Part shown: one piece after another, positions 14,761 through 22,800 of the stretch
Layout of the letters: the number at the start of each line of letters is the position of its first letter
How positions within the stretch are numbered: the stretch's first letter is position 1
Assembly (NCBI GenBank): GCA_029855935.1
Contig: JAGSHN010000013.1
Location: 1-30,326 of the forward strand
Length of the DNA stretch: 30,326 nucleotides
Reading direction: 5' to 3'
From: Candidatus Thorarchaeota archaeon
GTDB lineage: Archaea > Asgardarchaeota > Thorarchaeia > Thorarchaeales > Thorarchaeaceae
Made by a program: the position numbers and the translations under genes
Notes under the pieces: generated by a model
Databases searched by the model: none
Told to the model about the DNA's origin: nothing
What the model saw: the letters and a program-made list of their open reading frames with translations, nothing else

Positions 14761-16734
14761 ATGCCAGAGCGACGAATTGGGATATTCCTGTGCCACTGTG
14801 GAAGCAACATCGCCGGAGTCGTCGACATCGCGAGGGTGATAGACGCCGTCAAAGACCTCCCGAATGTCGTTCACGTCGAGGACTACAAGTACCTGTGTTC
14901 CAAGCCGGGCCAACAGATCATCAAGGACCGGATTGCAGAGCATCGTCTCGATGGCGTCGTCATAGGGTCCTGCTCCCCGCGCATGCACGAGCTTACCTTC
15001 CGTCAGGTAATGCGCGAGGGGGGCCTCAACCCGTTCCTGCTTGAGATTGCCAATCTCCGCGAGCAGGATAGCTGGATTCATCAGGACGACCCTGAGGCTG
15101 CGACCGAGAAGGCGATTGACCTGATCAGGATGGCCGTGGCGCGGGCACGACTTCTTGAACCTCTGGAAGAGCCGACCGTAGAGATAGAGCAGTCGTCACT
15201 GGTCATTGGTGGCGGTATCGCAGGCATCTCTGCAGCCATTGATCTGGCCAATGCTGGATTCAAGGTCTACCTCGTTGAGAAGGAGCCCACCATCGGTGGG
15301 AAGATGGCTAGATGGGACAAGACATTTCCGACACTGGACTGTGCCTCCTGCATTCTCACTCCTCGGATGGCCGAGGCCGGGTCGCATCCGAACATCGAAC
15401 TGATCACAATGGCCGAGGTAGAGCGCGTTGACGGTTTCGTGGGCAACTTCGAGGTCACGGTCAGGCAGCGTCCTCGGTACGTCGATATCGACAGGTGCAC
15501 ATCGTGTGGGGACTGTGCCAATGTCTGTCCGGTGGATGTCCCCTCGGAGTTCGATGCGAACCTCGCGTATCGAAAGGCCATCTACATCCCGTTCGCTCAG
15601 GCAGTCCCATCCGCCTACGTGCTCGACATGGAGAACTGTCTTGGTGTGGACGCCGTACGTTGCGGCAAGTGCAAGGAGGCCTGCGGGGCCGACGCCATCA
15701 ACTACGACGACCACGAGAAGACGATCAAGTTCAAGGTGGGAACGATAATCGTTGCCACTGGCTTCGAGCTCTTTGATGCCACCAAGAAGGAGGAGTACGG
15801 TTACGGCGACTTTCCGAATGTTGTGAATCTCGGGGAGGTGGAGCGGATGCTGAGCTCCGCGGGGCCCACTGGGGGCCACGTCGTCAGGCCGAGCGACCTC
15901 AAGGAGCCCAAGCGGATTGTCTACATCCAGTGTGTCGGCAGCCGTGACGAGCGCACTAACCGATACTGCTCCCGAGTGTGCTGCATGACCGCCGTTAAGC
16001 AGGCACGGATGCTTCGTGACAAGCTCGGCGCCGAGATCTATGTCTTCTATATCGACCTGCGCACGTTTGGTAAGGGATACGAGGAGTTCTACGAGTCCAC
16101 TGCGGCCGCAGGTGTCACCTTTGTCCGGGGACGCGTTGGTGAGATTCTTGAGGACCCTGAAACACACAGCCTGACAGTCCGGGGTGAGGACACACTCCTC
16201 GGGAAGCCTGTACAGCTTGACAATGTCGACCTTGTGGTACTGTCGACGGGTGTCGTGCCTCCTCGCTCAGCCAAGAAGATAGCACAGCTCCTCAATCTCA
16301 GCCAGTCCCCCGACGGCTTCTTCCTAGAGGCCCATCCGAAGCTTCGACCAGTTGACAGCTTCAACGACGGCATATTTGTCGCCGGGATGGCTCAGGGACC
16401 CAAGGACATTCCTGACACTGTGGCACAGGCCAAGGCTGCAGCCGCGGGTGCGATGTCGTTGATGGGCAAGGGCAAGATCACAATCGAGCCGTACTTCTCT
16501 GTTGTCGACGAGGACCGCTGTTCGGGTTGTGCTGTCTGTGTCTCGGTCTGCCCGTACAATGCGATATCTCTGAACGAACGTGGTAAGGCTGAGGTCAATC
16601 CGGCGCTTTGTAAGGGCTGTGGTACCTGTACGGCTGCCTGTGCCAGTGGCGCCATAACCTCACAACACTACACGGACAGTCAGATTGAAGCGATGATCAG
16701 CGAGTACTTATCGGGGCTCACGCCTCAATCCTAA
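14761..16734 (+). CDS. hdrA: CoB-CoM heterodisulfide reductase subunit A (HdrA)-like
   Basis: 657 residues from ATG 14761, with GAGGAG about 7-13 nt upstream. Layout: N-terminal IGIFLCHCGSNI; FAD-binding VIGGGIAGISAAIDLANAGF; GGKMARWDKTFPTLDCASCILTPRM, which carries the conserved cysteines beside the flavin; ferredoxin-type clusters CTSCGDCANVCP and CLGVDAVRCGKCKEACG; and a C-terminal pair CSGCAVCVSVCP and CKGCGTCTAAC. HdrA is the flavin-based electron-bifurcating subunit. In methanogens it works with HdrBC and a hydrogenase or formate dehydrogenase; in other archaea its partners vary. No hdrB or hdrC is adjacent. The ORF is open to 14533, but that part has no HdrA similarity and overlaps the promoter. 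Confidence 0.95.
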   Translation: MPERRIGIFLCHCGSNIAGVVDIARVIDAVKDLPNVVHVEDYKYLCSKPGQQIIKDRIAEHRLDGVVIGSCSPRMHELTFRQVMREGGLNPFLLEIANLREQDSWIHQDDPEAATEKAIDLIRMAVARARLLEPLEEPTVEIEQSSLVIGGGIAGISAAIDLANAGFKVYLVEKEPTIGGKMARWDKTFPTLDCASCILTPRMAEAGSHPNIELITMAEVERVDGFVGNFEVTVRQRPRYVDIDRCTSCGDCANVCPVDVPSEFDANLAYRKAIYIPFAQAVPSAYVLDMENCLGVDAVRCGKCKEACGADAINYDDHEKTIKFKVGTIIVATGFELFDATKKEEYGYGDFPNVVNLGEVERMLSSAGPTGGHVVRPSDLKEPKRIVYIQCVGSRDERTNRYCSRVCCMTAVKQARMLRDKLGAEIYVFYIDLRTFGKGYEEFYESTAAAGVTFVRGRVGEILEDPETHSLTVRGEDTLLGKPVQLDNVDLVVLSTGVVPPRSAKKIAQLLNLSQSPDGFFLEAHPKLRPVDSFNDGIFVAGMAQGPKDIPDTVAQAKAAAAGAMSLMGKGKITIEPYFSVVDEDRCSGCAVCVSVCPYNAISLNERGKAEVNPALCKGCGTCTAACASGAITSQHYTDSQIEAMISEYLSGLTPQS

Positions 16735-16781
16735 CGAGGGTCCTGAGGGGCCCGACATTCCGCGGGCAGGACGTCTGAACT

Positions 16782-17414
16782 ATGAGTGAGCAGTCCATCT
16801 CCGTGGCAGTTCTGGCTGGCGGGGGTTCGCGTAGGTTCGGTTCGGAGAAGGCCCTTGCCAAGTTCAAGGGCGAACCGCTAGTCCAAAGGATGCTGGCGAT
16901 TGCCCGGCGTATCGCACCTGCGCCATTCGTGGTGACGTCTTCTGAGGCGCAGGCAGAAATACTGCGTCCTGTTGTGGGGAAGAGGACAGCCATCTATACT
17001 GATCCCGAGGATGCAGAACGCTGTGCCCTTACGGGTGCCATCACTGCATTTGAGTTCTCCAAGACACGTTACACTATGCTCCTGCCTGTGGACACTCCCT
17101 TGGCCAGTGTTCCTCTCCTCCGTGCCATCGCTGGCATGGCTGCAGGACACGGAGCCGTGGTCCCCTCTTGGCCATCCGGCTATGTCGAGCCTCTCCACGC
17201 CGTCTATCTCACAGAACATGCGTATGTCTCTGGCTTGAGGGTCTATGAGAAGGGCGCACGTCGGATGACAGACCTGCTATCTGTACTCGACCACGTCCTC
17301 TATGTCTCTACCTTGGTCCTGAAGACGTTCGACAAGAACCTGTCCACGTTCTCAAACGTCAACACGGATGCCGACCTGCGAGAATTGGAACGCAAGTCAC
17401 ACCGCGGGGGCTAG
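16782..17414 (+). CDS. mobA: MobA-like molybdenum cofactor guanylyltransferase
   Basis: 210 residues. The nucleotide-binding N-terminus VAVLAGGGSRRFGSEKALAKFKGEPL fits the MobA pattern (LAGGxSxRxGxDKAL), and MLLPVDTPL holds the metal-binding Asp. MobA adds GMP to molybdopterin to make the bis-MGD-type cofactor of molybdo- and tungstoenzymes such as formate dehydrogenase. Related nucleotidyltransferases such as 2-phospholactate guanylyltransferase have similar N-termini, so the exact nucleotide acceptor is less certain. It follows hdrA by 47 nt on the same strand. Its TAG overlaps the hypD stop on the opposite strand. Confidence 0.85.
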   Translation: MSEQSISVAVLAGGGSRRFGSEKALAKFKGEPLVQRMLAIARRIAPAPFVVTSSEAQAEILRPVVGKRTAIYTDPEDAERCALTGAITAFEFSKTRYTMLLPVDTPLASVPLLRAIAGMAAGHGAVVPSWPSGYVEPLHAVYLTEHAYVSGLRVYEKGARRMTDLLSVLDHVLYVSTLVLKTFDKNLSTFSNVNTDADLRELERKSHRGG

Positions 17415-18490
17415 ACGTACATGTTCAGATGCCTTATCCTGCAGGTGCCCTCGTGTCCGACCATGCACGGTCCGTAGGGATTCTCTGGAGTACAGCGTCT
17501 CCCGAAGAGCGGGCACTCTGTCGGGTCAATCATCCCAAGTATCACTTTGTGGCACTGGCATCCTGGCAGAATGTCGACCGACTTCATCTCAGGGAAGTCG
17601 AACCTCTTGCGCGCATCATACTCTTCGAACTCTTTGCGCAGATAGTATCCCGACTTCTTGATCACTCCAAGACCGCGCCACGGTGCATCATCGATACGAA
17701 AGACCTCTCTCAGAACCCTCTGGGCTGCAGGGTTCCCCTCGGGTCTGACCACACGGGAGTACTCATTTTCAGACTCCGCGCGTCCCTCGGCAATCTGGAG
17801 CAGTATCATCCTGACAGCCTCCAGCACGTCGAGTGGCTCGAATCCTGCTGCAACGCACGGCACACCGTAGCCATGTGCAATGGGCTCGTACGCCCGTGTG
17901 CCAATGATGGTACTCACGTGTCCTGGCGTGATGAATCCGTCTACTGCAAAGCCCTCAATGTTGACTAGCAGCTCCATAGCGGGCGGGATGATCTTGAGCG
18001 ACGTGAGAATCGAGAAGTTCTCAGGGGGCTTCCGGAGTATCTCCACTGCGAACGTGGGTGCCGTGGTCTCAAAGCCTGCGCCCATGAATACCACCTCCCG
18101 GTCAGGATTGTTGCAGGCAATCTCAACAGCATCATTTATCCCGTAGACGACGCGCACATCAGCACCTCTTGTCCTCTCTGCTGCAAGCGAGGAGTCCGTC
18201 GACGGCACCCTCACCATGTCCCCGAAGGACGTGATGATCTTGCCCTCTCTGGCGAGATGTACTATCATGTCAACATCCTGTGCAGCGCACACGCATACTG
18301 GGCATCCAGGCCCAGCCACTAGGTTGATGTTCTCTGGCAGGATGCTCCTCAGGCCGTTGCTGCTTATTGTATCCTCATGTGTCCCGCAGACATGAACGAT
18401 TCGATACTGCCTGTCCCCAGCAAGCTCCTCTATTCTTCTGACTAGCGCATGAGCATACTCGGGGTTCCTGAATCTTGAGAGGTCAATCAT
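17411..18490 (-). CDS. hypD: Hydrogenase maturation protein HypD
   Basis: 359 residues, the normal HypD length. Conserved motifs: VHVCGTHE (catalytic Cys), VAGPGCPVCV, TSFGDMVRVPS, FMGAGFETTAPT, FITPGHVSTIIG, and the C-terminal cluster-binding cysteines in LPGCQCHKVILG, CPLFGRRC and CMVGHEGTCRI. HypD, with HypC, assembles the Fe(CN)2CO unit of [NiFe] hydrogenases. No other hyp gene or hydrogenase subunit is in the window, but its presence implies a [NiFe] hydrogenase in the genome. The ATG is at 18490. The stop overlaps the mobA stop by 2 nt in a convergent arrangement. Confidence 0.97.
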   Translation of the reverse strand: MIDLSRFRNPEYAHALVRRIEELAGDRQYRIVHVCGTHEDTISSNGLRSILPENINLVAGPGCPVCVCAAQDVDMIVHLAREGKIITSFGDMVRVPSTDSSLAAERTRGADVRVVYGINDAVEIACNNPDREVVFMGAGFETTAPTFAVEILRKPPENFSILTSLKIIPPAMELLVNIEGFAVDGFITPGHVSTIIGTRAYEPIAHGYGVPCVAAGFEPLDVLEAVRMILLQIAEGRAESENEYSRVVRPEGNPAAQRVLREVFRIDDAPWRGLGVIKKSGYYLRKEFEEYDARKRFDFPEMKSVDILPGCQCHKVILGMIDPTECPLFGRRCTPENPYGPCMVGHEGTCRIRHLNMYV

Positions 18491-18584
18491 ATCGATGAGG
18501 CCTCGCGCTGCAGTGACACCATCCTACGCAAAAGAGCCTTGTCGTCTGACACAAGAGTGGGGCGAACTCATCGCATCTCGCAAA

Positions 18585-18935
18585 TCAGCGCTGACGCAGC
18601 CTGTCGAGAATGACGAGTGCCTCTCCAAGTGAGATGGACAGCCTACTGGCGAGCTCTCGGGGCGTTATGTTCGGCATTGACGGCAGGATGTTGTTCAGTG
18701 CATAGCTGACCACGCCGGGGAAGAGCGGATTTCTCTGAGCCGTCTCCACGAGGATTGGCCAGAGCGGATGCTTTTTCAACTCGTCAAGCTTGACATCAAG
18801 AAGGCGGGTGGAGGTAGTCTCTTCCTGCGTTCCCACATCACTCTCGATGGGGATGTTATTCTCGGAACTTGCACTAGTCTGGTCTGTCAATCTCATCTGC
18901 TTCATCTGCGTCCCATCCTCGTGACTGAATGTCAT
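18585..18935 (-). CDS. Hypothetical protein with C-terminal HTH-like segment
   Basis: 116 residues; family not recognised. The first about 45 residues are polar and probably disordered. A helical part follows (LDELKKHPLWPILVETAQRNPLFPGVVSYALNNIL). The end, ITPRELASRLSISLGEALVILDRL, has the spacing of a helix-turn-helix recognition unit but lacks the wing. It could be a small DNA-binding or protein-binding adaptor. ATG 18935 is taken as start; Met codons at residues 11 and 14 are alternatives. A strong TATA (18981-18990) supports transcription. Divergent from the DUF211 gene. Confidence 0.65.
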   Translation of the reverse strand: MTFSHEDGTQMKQMRLTDQTSASSENNIPIESDVGTQEETTSTRLLDVKLDELKKHPLWPILVETAQRNPLFPGVVSYALNNILPSMPNITPRELASRLSISLGEALVILDRLRQR

Positions 18936-18980
18936 CTCCCGGCGGACTGGAGTAGCCCACCTCTGTCTGGTGCCACGTGC

Positions 18981-18990
18981 GATTTAAACG
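18981..18990 (-). promoter_or_regulatory. Putative TATA box for the 18585-18935 gene
   Basis: Minus strand CGTTTAAATC, about 50 nt upstream of ATG 18935, giving a leader of about 20-25 nt. Good match to the archaeal consensus. Confidence 0.5.
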
Positions 18991-19111
18991 TTGAGTCGTC
19001 ATGGTGGTCACGTTGGTTCGCCCGCGCCACATTGCCTGTCTGACCTCCTGCCATCAGAACCGATTCCTGCCTCTCAACCTCTCATTGGAGTGACAAGGCT
19101 CGCGCAGTAAG

Positions 19112-19119
19112 CTTTAACA
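19112..19119 (+). promoter_or_regulatory. Putative TATA box for the DUF211 gene
   Basis: CTTTAACA; predicted RNA start near 19142-19145 with about 46 nt of leader to TTG 19191. Visual call. Confidence 0.4.
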
Positions 19120-19190
19120 AGCTAACTGCAAGACAGCCATCTGCCAAAACGCCACTACAAAGTGGATACGAGCTGGGGTATGGAAAACAG

Positions 19191-19487
19191 TTGCCGCACG
19201 GCATTAGAAGAATTGTGCTGGACGTGTTGAAGCCTCACACTCCGAGGATAACGGATCTTGCGCTGATGTTGTCCCGTGACGAGCGCATCAACGGCATCAA
19301 CCTCTCTCTCAAGGAGGTCGACCAGAACACAGAGTCAATCTCTGTGACAATTGAGGGCGACGATCTAGATTTTGAGTCAATCAAGGAAGTCTTGGAGCAG
19401 GCTGGTGCTGTCATACACTCGATTGATCAGGTCGTCGCGGGGAAGCGGTTCGTAGAGGAAGTGACCCTCCAGCCGGAGAACAGCTGA
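19191..19487 (+). CDS. DUF211 family protein
   Basis: 98 residues matching the archaeal DUF211 family: [56 protein letters not shown], and [18 protein letters not shown]. These form a small ferredoxin-like alpha/beta fold. Family members form oligomers and some have been reported to bind calcium; the cellular role is unknown. TTG 19191 is the start because it gives M-P-H-GIRR, matching the family N-terminus; no in-frame ATG exists upstream. The gene converges on the cyclin-like gene with 16 nt between stops. Confidence 0.85.
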   Translation: MPHGIRRIVLDVLKPHTPRITDLALMLSRDERINGINLSLKEVDQNTESISVTIEGDDLDFESIKEVLEQAGAVIHSIDQVVAGKRFVEEVTLQPENS

Positions 19488-19503
19488 TGAGGAGATCGGG
19501 CTG

Positions 19504-20115
19504 TCAACGCCTGCGCAGCTGGCCCAAGAGCCTATCGCTCTCAGCCTCTATCTTCCTCTGCACTATAGTATAGAGTTCCTGTTCGAAGGCTGGGGGTATT
19601 ATCTTGACCACATTACACAGTCGGTCTACTATTCTCTCCGCCAGAGCAGATGGTGCGACGACGCCCCCACGCACCACACTCAATACAACCTCCTCGCCGA
19701 CGCTGCCCCTCACTACAGAATCAATCACACTGGCTATCGTCCCCTCGGGGTCGATATAGAATGGCATCTGTGTTCGGTCCCTCAGGACGATGAATCCCAG
19801 TGAGTCGACGATGCTGTCAGTGTACCACTCGAGGCTCGACTCCTTCAGTCGCAGTCTTGTTGCGAACTCGGTCTTCGTCAGCGGATTGGGATGGCTCCAC
19901 GGATGCCGCGAAACGACGTACAGTGCCGCACCAAACAGCGAGTCACTCTCACGCGGCACACCGACCTGTGAGACATACCTCCTGACGAGATCCAGGGCCA
20001 CCGCTGAGTAGCGCTCGTCAATCTTGTGTTCTGTGTAGAAGCCATATGCGTCCTGAATCATATTTACGACAATCTGTGGACTGACAGCGGGGTGGGCCTC
20101 TTCACTGTGATACAC
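19504..20115 (-). CDS. Possible single-repeat cyclin-fold (TFB-like) protein
   Basis: 203 residues from GTG 20115. About residues 38-108 (AVALDLVRRYVSQVGVPRESDSLFGAALYVVSR, then LTKTEFATRLRLKESSLEWYTDSIVDSLGF) follow the pattern of a TFB cyclin repeat, including the AA-x-Y-V-x-S-R helix and the T-x-x-E-x-A...S helix-turn-helix. No zinc ribbon is present and only one repeat is visible. The C-terminal half is helical and unassigned. It could be a transcription-factor-like protein or an unrelated helical protein. The ORF opens at 20220, but a TATA at 20181-20190 lies inside that stretch. AAGGAG about 10 nt before GTG 20115 supports the short start; GTG 20142 is the alternative. Confidence 0.65.
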   Translation of the reverse strand: MYHSEEAHPAVSPQIVVNMIQDAYGFYTEHKIDERYSAVALDLVRRYVSQVGVPRESDSLFGAALYVVSRHPWSHPNPLTKTEFATRLRLKESSLEWYTDSIVDSLGFIVLRDRTQMPFYIDPEGTIASVIDSVVRGSVGEEVVLSVVRGGVVAPSALAERIVDRLCNVVKIIPPAFEQELYTIVQRKIEAESDRLLGQLRRR

Positions 20116-20180
20116 AATACGCAGTCTCCTTTCAGTCAGCACACTCTGTCGTGACCTGACCTCTTGACAGCCCCTCTTAC

Positions 20181-20190
20181 AATATAAACA
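20181..20190 (-). promoter_or_regulatory. Putative TATA box for the cyclin-like gene
   Basis: Minus strand TGTTTATATT, strong A/T element. Predicted RNA start near 20157, about 40 nt before GTG 20115. Confidence 0.5.
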
Positions 20191-20264
20191 ATGTTGCACA
20201 AGAAGCAGAGGTCCGGCCATTTCGCGCTCTTTAGAGTCGCCCCTTGCTGATTGGGAACAGCATC

Positions 20265-20861
20265 TTATCTGGGCGTGTATATTTTTTCAAGCGCCCACCT
20301 CAGAGCACGCTGAATCTCCTGCAGCCGTGCCTCGGAGCCGTAGTTCCTGATTACTATCTCCTTCAGCAGGCCATCCTCTCCCTTGACCTCAAAGTCGAAG
20401 GCGTTGTCCCACTCAAGCTCGCCTCTCTCCACTCTCTCTCTGTCCTCCTTCTGGAACTTGCCGAGTATGCGTTCCACGAAGAATCTGGCGAAGGCTCCTC
20501 TCTTGATGTCATAGGTCGCGTGTTCGGCGGGTGTTATGGTGATGTTGCCTCCCTCGATATGCATCTCGGCGAGAAGCGTCTTTCTGTCCTTGGTGAAGAC
20601 CTTGATATCTCTAGGCTCCTGTGTGACGGCCGAGGGCATTGGAGGGGCAGTGGCGGGCGATGATGTGGTGGCTCCTGAGGCTGTTGTCACAAGGGCAGTG
20701 TCTGCAGTGGCGAAGCTCTTCACTCCAATCATGCTGTCGATGGCCTGTCTGTACTCACGCAGCTTCTCCAGACGCCTTGACAGGCGCGAATACTCCTCAT
20801 CAATCTCCTTTCTGAGTTCCAGCAGGACACGTATGCGCGGGTCTTCCAGACTGAGCACCAC
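20265..20861 (-). CDS. Hypothetical coiled-coil protein
   Basis: 198 residues; family not recognised. Residues about 8-45 form a charged coiled coil (LELRKEIDEEYSRLSRRLEKLREYRQAID). A low-complexity Ala/Thr/Pro/Ser linker follows (about 50-82), then a globular domain of about 110 residues (DIKVFTKDRKTLLAEMHIEGGNITI, AFARFFVERILGKFQ, WDNAFDFEV, LKEIVIRNYG, IQRALRWALEKIY). The layout suggests a dimer carrying a folded binding domain. The start is GTG 20861, about 40 nt downstream of a TATA-like element at 20901-20908. No membrane segment is seen. Confidence 0.75.
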   Translation of the reverse strand: MVLSLEDPRIRVLLELRKEIDEEYSRLSRRLEKLREYRQAIDSMIGVKSFATADTALVTTASGATTSSPATAPPMPSAVTQEPRDIKVFTKDRKTLLAEMHIEGGNITITPAEHATYDIKRGAFARFFVERILGKFQKEDRERVERGELEWDNAFDFEVKGEDGLLKEIVIRNYGSEARLQEIQRALRWALEKIYTPR

Positions 20862-20900
20862 CTTGGCCCGTTCTCAGGTCACTTTGGATGGTCTGTCCTT

Positions 20901-20908
20901 CTATATGT
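20901..20908 (-). promoter_or_regulatory. Putative TATA box for the coiled-coil gene
   Basis: Minus strand ACATATAG, leaving a short leader of roughly 15 nt before GTG 20861. It lies in the 69-nt gap behind the ferredoxin gene. Visual call. Confidence 0.4.
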
Positions 20909-20930
20909 TCGCTTGTGTTATTGACTCCTA

Positions 20931-21176
20931 CTAAGAATGGCCGTCCTCCGCCTCAATCACCTTGATGGCAAAGTCCGGACACTCCATCTCGCACAGGTGA
21001 CATACCTTGCAGGCCTCCAGATCCTCCACCACAGGTAGGTAGAAGCCTCTATTGTCGACCTTGTCCGCCTTTACGAAGACCTTGTGTGGACAGACCGCAA
21101 TGCAGATGTGACAGCCCTTGCACAGATGCTGATCGATGACTATCTCACTTGCCGTCCGGGCCAATCTCTCAGTCAC
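20931..21176 (-). CDS. 2[4Fe-4S] ferredoxin, KorD/VorD-like
   Basis: 81 residues with two four-cysteine sets, CKGCHICIAVCP and CKVCHLCEMECP, spaced as in bacterial-type ferredoxins. A long loop between them (HKVFVKADKVDNRGFYLPVVEDLEA) resembles the delta subunit of 2-oxoacid:ferredoxin oxidoreductases. No alpha, beta or gamma oxidoreductase subunits are next to it, so it may be a free electron carrier or a split subunit. The start is GTG 21176. A TATA-like CGTTATAA at 21201-21208 puts the RNA start almost at the GTG, suggesting a leaderless mRNA. Confidence 0.9.
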   Translation of the reverse strand: MTERLARTASEIVIDQHLCKGCHICIAVCPHKVFVKADKVDNRGFYLPVVEDLEACKVCHLCEMECPDFAIKVIEAEDGHS

Positions 21177-21200
21177 CGACCTCGCGGGACAGAATGTAGG

Positions 21201-21208
21201 TTATAACG
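21201..21208 (-). promoter_or_regulatory. Putative TATA box for the ferredoxin gene
   Basis: Minus strand CGTTATAA, about 27 nt upstream of GTG 21176, consistent with a leaderless transcript. Confidence 0.45.
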
Positions 21209-21262
21209 GTTGGGATTTGACAGCCCCTGACCCTGCCCCCACCGGATTGGACGGGTTGAGTC

Positions 21263-21652
21263 TCACGGGTTGTCGCCAAACTCAGCGGTGACCCGGCGCA
21301 GTGACGGGGTGTCGATATTCTCCTTCACCAGCTTCAGCCCCCTCTCAGTCAATGCACCCTTGACGAACAGGTGACCTGCAGAACGGATGTAGACGAGCCC
21401 TCTCTCCTTCAGCCTCTCTAGGCTGGCGAGAACTATCTGTGTGAGCTCGTGGTCCGTCACGGAGAGCCCCGCCCCCGGTGTCTGCAACGTCTCGGTCATG
21501 CGTAGAACGTTTTTCATACTGGACAATTGCCGTCGTTTGCTCTCGTACGGGTTGGAGTATAGCCAGAGCAGCACGATGAGATCAACGACATTCAGTTCGA
21601 GTCCTGGATTGTTCTCCAAGATCTTCTTTGCGACCAGCTCGACTATGGGCAT
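21263..21652 (-). CDS. Winged-helix domain hypothetical protein
   Basis: 129 residues; family not recognised. The middle and end (LNVVDLIVLLWLYSNPYESKRRQLSSM, then DHELTQIVLASLERLKERGLVYIRSAGHLFVKGALTERGLKLVKE) resemble a winged helix as found in archaeal regulators, with the wing near GHLFVKG and a closing helix. It has no obvious ligand or metal site. ATG 21652 lies 50 nt behind the zinc-ribbon gene on the same strand, so the two may be co-transcribed. Confidence 0.7.
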   Translation of the reverse strand: MPIVELVAKKILENNPGLELNVVDLIVLLWLYSNPYESKRRQLSSMKNVLRMTETLQTPGAGLSVTDHELTQIVLASLERLKERGLVYIRSAGHLFVKGALTERGLKLVKENIDTPSLRRVTAEFGDNP

Positions 21653-21701
21653 CCTGTTCTTCTCCTGGGGCCTCTCGCTGCCGGGACGGGGCTCACCCTC
21701 A

Positions 21702-22430
21702 TCACTGTACCAGCCTGACGGTCCCCTTCACGGGCTCGTATACCACGCCATCGTTCATTAGTCTGTCTAGTGACCTCACTGTCGCGTCCTCCGTCACACC
21801 CTTGGCGGTCATAATGGCTACAATCTCACTTGTGAGCATCTCACCCCCTTGCTCCCTGATCAGCTGGAGAATGTCATCGCTGACATCCCTGTTGGTCCGA
21901 GCATGTTTCTGCGGTGCCTCTCCGATGTATCTTATTGTCCACGGCCGCGGGGCGAAGAGTTCTCCACGAGAGAACATCTTCTCAATCTGCTTCTCCACCC
22001 AGGTCCACTCGAGGCCGTAGCGGGGACATGCCTGCTCTATCTCACTGAGTGGGCAGGGTCTCTTGGTCGCGAGGTCTCTGAACATCAACAGGAGGCGCTG
22101 CATCTTTCCAGAGGGCAGACCTCTCCCGTCTGACATCCGTGCCACCCTCGCTGCATCAATCTCGTCCTTGGGCAGCAGGTGTTCAATCCTCTCGCGCGAA
22201 CGGCGCACGGCCTCTTCGAAGTCGCCACTCTTACCGGCATTGAACCGACGAACAGCCTCTGCTGCCGCCTCAGCGGAGTCAAAGAGGGCGGTGGCCTCCC
22301 TTGAGATGTCTATGATCTTGCCACAGTAGCTGCACATACGTCTCTTCTGACCCACAGGTGCGGTCAGGAACCTTCTACATCGCGGACACATAAAGACCAG
22401 ATGGGAACGCACGGAAGGGCCTCCTGTCAT
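21702..22430 (-). CDS. Zinc-ribbon and winged-helix protein
   Basis: 242 residues. The N-terminal zinc ribbon has CPRC (about 15-18) and CSYC (about 33-36). A helical linker follows (about 50-100), then a central helical region and a C-terminal winged helix (ILQLIREQGGEMLTSEIVAIMTAKG, ending GVVYEPVKGTVRLV). The end resembles archaeal MCM-type winged helices and the end of the 2109-3545 protein. It is probably a DNA- or RNA-binding protein of unknown role. ATG 22430 is only about 25 nt from a strong TATA (22451-22460), so the mRNA may be leaderless. Confidence 0.75.
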   Translation of the reverse strand: MTGGPSVRSHLVFMCPRCRRFLTAPVGQKRRMCSYCGKIIDISREATALFDSAEAAAEAVRRFNAGKSGDFEEAVRRSRERIEHLLPKDEIDAARVARMSDGRGLPSGKMQRLLLMFRDLATKRPCPLSEIEQACPRYGLEWTWVEKQIEKMFSRGELFAPRPWTIRYIGEAPQKHARTNRDVSDDILQLIREQGGEMLTSEIVAIMTAKGVTEDATVRSLDRLMNDGVVYEPVKGTVRLVQ

Positions 22431-22800
22431 CTCTATCTGTGACGGGCTGTCTATTTAACAGGTCCTCTCGGCAGATCCAACGGATTCGTGTCACCGCGCT
22501 CATAATGGCCTCTCCGCTTAGTCTGGGCACTGCGTACTGGCGGTCTGCTCGCAGAATGTTGGCCGAGTGGCAAGCTTTAAATCATGAACCGATGCGGTGA
22601 GCGGCGTAACCCTCAGAGGATGACTGTTTCAGAACCGATGGAGCAGTGCAGGCAAAGACTTCTGCTCGCGGAATCGCCTGCATACGTGTGCCGGTAGGTT
22701 CTGGGGTGGTCGTCAGGGGTCATGAACTCGCTATTCGGGCTCACTCAACGGTGAGGCATTCCAATACGAAGTCTCACTCAGCATCGGAAGTGTCGTAACC
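22431..22800 (+). promoter_or_regulatory. Promoter and long 5' leader of the ribosomal operon
   Basis: 370 nt without a convincing gene. On minus, TGTTAAATAG (22451-22460) serves the zinc-ribbon gene. On plus, CTTTAAAT at 22575-22582 is the best TATA for the ribosomal operon, predicting an RNA start near 22607 and about 190 nt of leader. The leader holds a 25-codon ORF (22620-22697) and a small hairpin (arms CTCAC/GTGAG, 22740-22755). No riboswitch family or tRNA was recognised. Confidence 0.45.

Noticed and set aside
15196-16167. Minus-strand ORF of 323 codons opposite hdrA
   Set aside because: hdrA is unmistakable on the plus strand; the antisense protein has no recognisable domain.
18999-19097. 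32-codon plus-strand ORF in the gap before DUF211
   Set aside because: No ribosome site, unremarkable composition, and it overlaps the region expected to be promoter DNA for the divergent gene.
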